Below are positions 62,039-62,969 of a DNA stretch of 62,969 nt, in pieces. The stretch covers positions 1-62,969 of the forward strand of contig JBCDGZ010000024.1 of NCBI GenBank assembly GCA_038750655.1, given 5' to 3'. The notes beneath the pieces were generated by a model. The model did not search any database and was not told where the DNA came from. It saw only the letters and a program-made list of their open reading frames with translations. The DNA comes from JBCDGZ01 sp038750655. Its GTDB lineage: Bacteria; Bacteroidota; Bacteroidia; Chitinophagales; Saprospiraceae. The translations under genes and the position numbers were made by a program. Each line of letters begins with the position of its first letter. The first letter of the stretch is position 1.

Positions 62039-62969
62039 ATGGCCAAAGCAAAAAAAACGGCGCTAAAAGATCCCACCTTTATTCGCAAATCAGGACTTTA
62101 CGGCGGCGGCCTGAAACTCTTCAGAGCCATCACCTCAAAGGAAGTGGACTTCCCCTCTACTGGCGAGGGCATAGAAATTCCGCGGCCCATTGGTAGAAAT
62201 AAACACATCGTCATCCTGGGTGGCGGCCTGGCTGGCCTGACCTGCGCCTATGAGTTTTTGAAAGAAGAAAAAACCCAGCATCAAGTTACCATCCTCGAAG
62301 CGACTAAGCGGGTGGGTGGGAGAAGTCTGACGCTTCGCCCTGGAGACAGTTTTACCGAAAAAATTGGCCGCTCCTACTATACACAAACCTGCGAATTTGA
62401 ACACGAAATCGGCGAGCCCTATCCCCCTTACCTCAATGCTGGCCCTGGACGGATTCCTTCTGCTCATCGCAATGTGCTCAACTACTGTAAGGCCCTCGAC
62501 GTAGAGTTGCAGGTCTACATCATGCAAACCCGCTCCAATCGGCTGTACAGCAATACTACCTTCGATGGCAAGCAACCCGCAAAAGCAGTGAACTGGCAAA
62601 ACCGCCGCATCGCCAATGACACCCGAGGCTTTATTGCGCAGTACCTCTATGACCGGGTAGATACGATTGCCGGATTTACCGAAGAACAGAAAGAGGAGCT
62701 GCGGAGTCTGTTGACCACCTTCGGTAAACTCAATGCCATCACCCCCATACCACCGGGTATCTATACGGGCTCTTCCCGCTCCGGCTACACCGAATTGCCG
62801 AATGTGGAATCGCCCGGAAAAATTATTCAGCCGATTCCCTTCAAAGAACTATTGAATTCTGCTTTTTGGAAACTGGCCTTTTATCAGCCCGAAGATTTCC
62901 TCTGGCAAGAAACGTCTTTCCAACCCGTCGGTGGAATGGACATGATCGAGAAAGCCTTCGAGCGCGAGA
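62039..62969 (+). CDS. FAD-dependent amine oxidase family, partial at window end
   Basis: An open frame from ATG 62039 runs past the window end (310 codons visible). After a basic N-terminus (MAKAKKTALKDPTF) comes the dinucleotide-binding HIVILGGGLAGLTCAYEF near 57-74, EATKRVGGRS near 87-96, and GPGRIPSAH near 140. These features fit flavin amine oxidases of the L-amino-acid oxidase/tryptophan 2-monooxygenase group. The C-terminal half is missing because the window stops, not because of truncation. The 69-bp spacer before it is AT-rich and probably holds the promoter. Confidence 0.85.
   Translation, partial: MAKAKKTALKDPTFIRKSGLYGGGLKLFRAITSKEVDFPSTGEGIEIPRPIGRNKHIVILGGGLAGLTCAYEFLKEEKTQHQVTILEATKRVGGRSLTLRPGDSFTEKIGRSYYTQTCEFEHEIGEPYPPYLNAGPGRIPSAHRNVLNYCKALDVELQVYIMQTRSNRLYSNTTFDGKQPAKAVNWQNRRIANDTRGFIAQYLYDRVDTIAGFTEEQKEELRSLLTTFGKLNAITPIPPGIYTGSSRSGYTELPNVESPGKIIQPIPFKELLNSAFWKLAFYQPEDFLWQETSFQPVGGMDMIEKAFERE

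Overview
The window reads as a chromosomal segment of a marine-type Bacteroidota, most likely class Saprospiria (Lewinella/Saprospiraceae-like). Pointers are C-terminal type IX secretion (T9SS) sorting tails on several secreted proteins, a SusC/SusD glycan uptake operon, an AraC-tailed hybrid sensor kinase, propeller-type sensor kinases, fused glucosamine-6-phosphate deaminase/LmbE, and weak or absent Shine-Dalgarno sequences. Base composition is mixed: most genes look near half GC by eye, while the first gene, the small toxin-antitoxin pair and some spacers are clearly AT-richer. No rRNA, tRNA, CRISPR array, insertion sequence or prophage was seen. All family assignments are by eye from motifs; no database search was run.

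Layout. 1-5.5 kb: a large SprB-repeat T9SS surface protein and an acyltransferase. 5.5-8.3 kb (minus): exonuclease III and an aldolase/dehydrogenase fusion. 8.3-10.3 kb: a gene of an unrecognised 488-aa family (second copy at 38.6 kb) flanked by two tiny minus-strand ORFs, one of them a clear double-glycine leader peptide. 10.4-20.8 kb: signalling, with a TPR hybrid sensor/AraC protein, then a LuxR-type regulator, an unknown protein and a propeller histidine kinase in a row. 20.8-27.5 kb: amino-sugar or related sugar use (deaminase/deacetylase fusion, divergent sodium symporter plus DUF4434 protein, AGE-family epimerase), interrupted by an AT-rich DUF433/DUF5615 toxin-antitoxin pair. 27.6-32.8 kb: a TonB-dependent receptor, a 7-TM protein and a LytS/LytTR two-component pair. 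32.8-40.5 kb: aldo/keto reductase, two secreted proteins, a second propeller sensor kinase, the 488-aa paralogue and a DUF1761 protein.

40.5-55.8 kb is an alpha-glucan utilisation locus: two GH13 amylases, a LacI regulator, SusC, SusD, a SusE-like lipoprotein, a five-repeat SusF-like T9SS protein and, convergent, a GH1 beta-glucosidase. The amylase pair and the susC operon share an 18-bp operator-like motif and an AATATCTTTAA box at exactly the same 42-bp spacing, so they are probably one regulon of the neighbouring LacI protein. The SusD carries an in-frame insertion of about 184 residues made of two SusE-type carbohydrate-binding modules, leaving a normal-length SusD around it.

55.8-59.3 kb holds the best candidate for an undescribed system: a small TTG-started protein resembling effector-associated domains (EAD11-like), an ABC ATPase whose N-terminal extension looks like a relative of that domain, and a 604-aa polytopic membrane protein that appears internally duplicated, tightly packed as one operon. 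59.3-63 kb: an alpha/beta hydrolase, an Old-Yellow-Enzyme-type oxidoreductase, a second acyltransferase and the start of a flavin amine oxidase that runs off the window.
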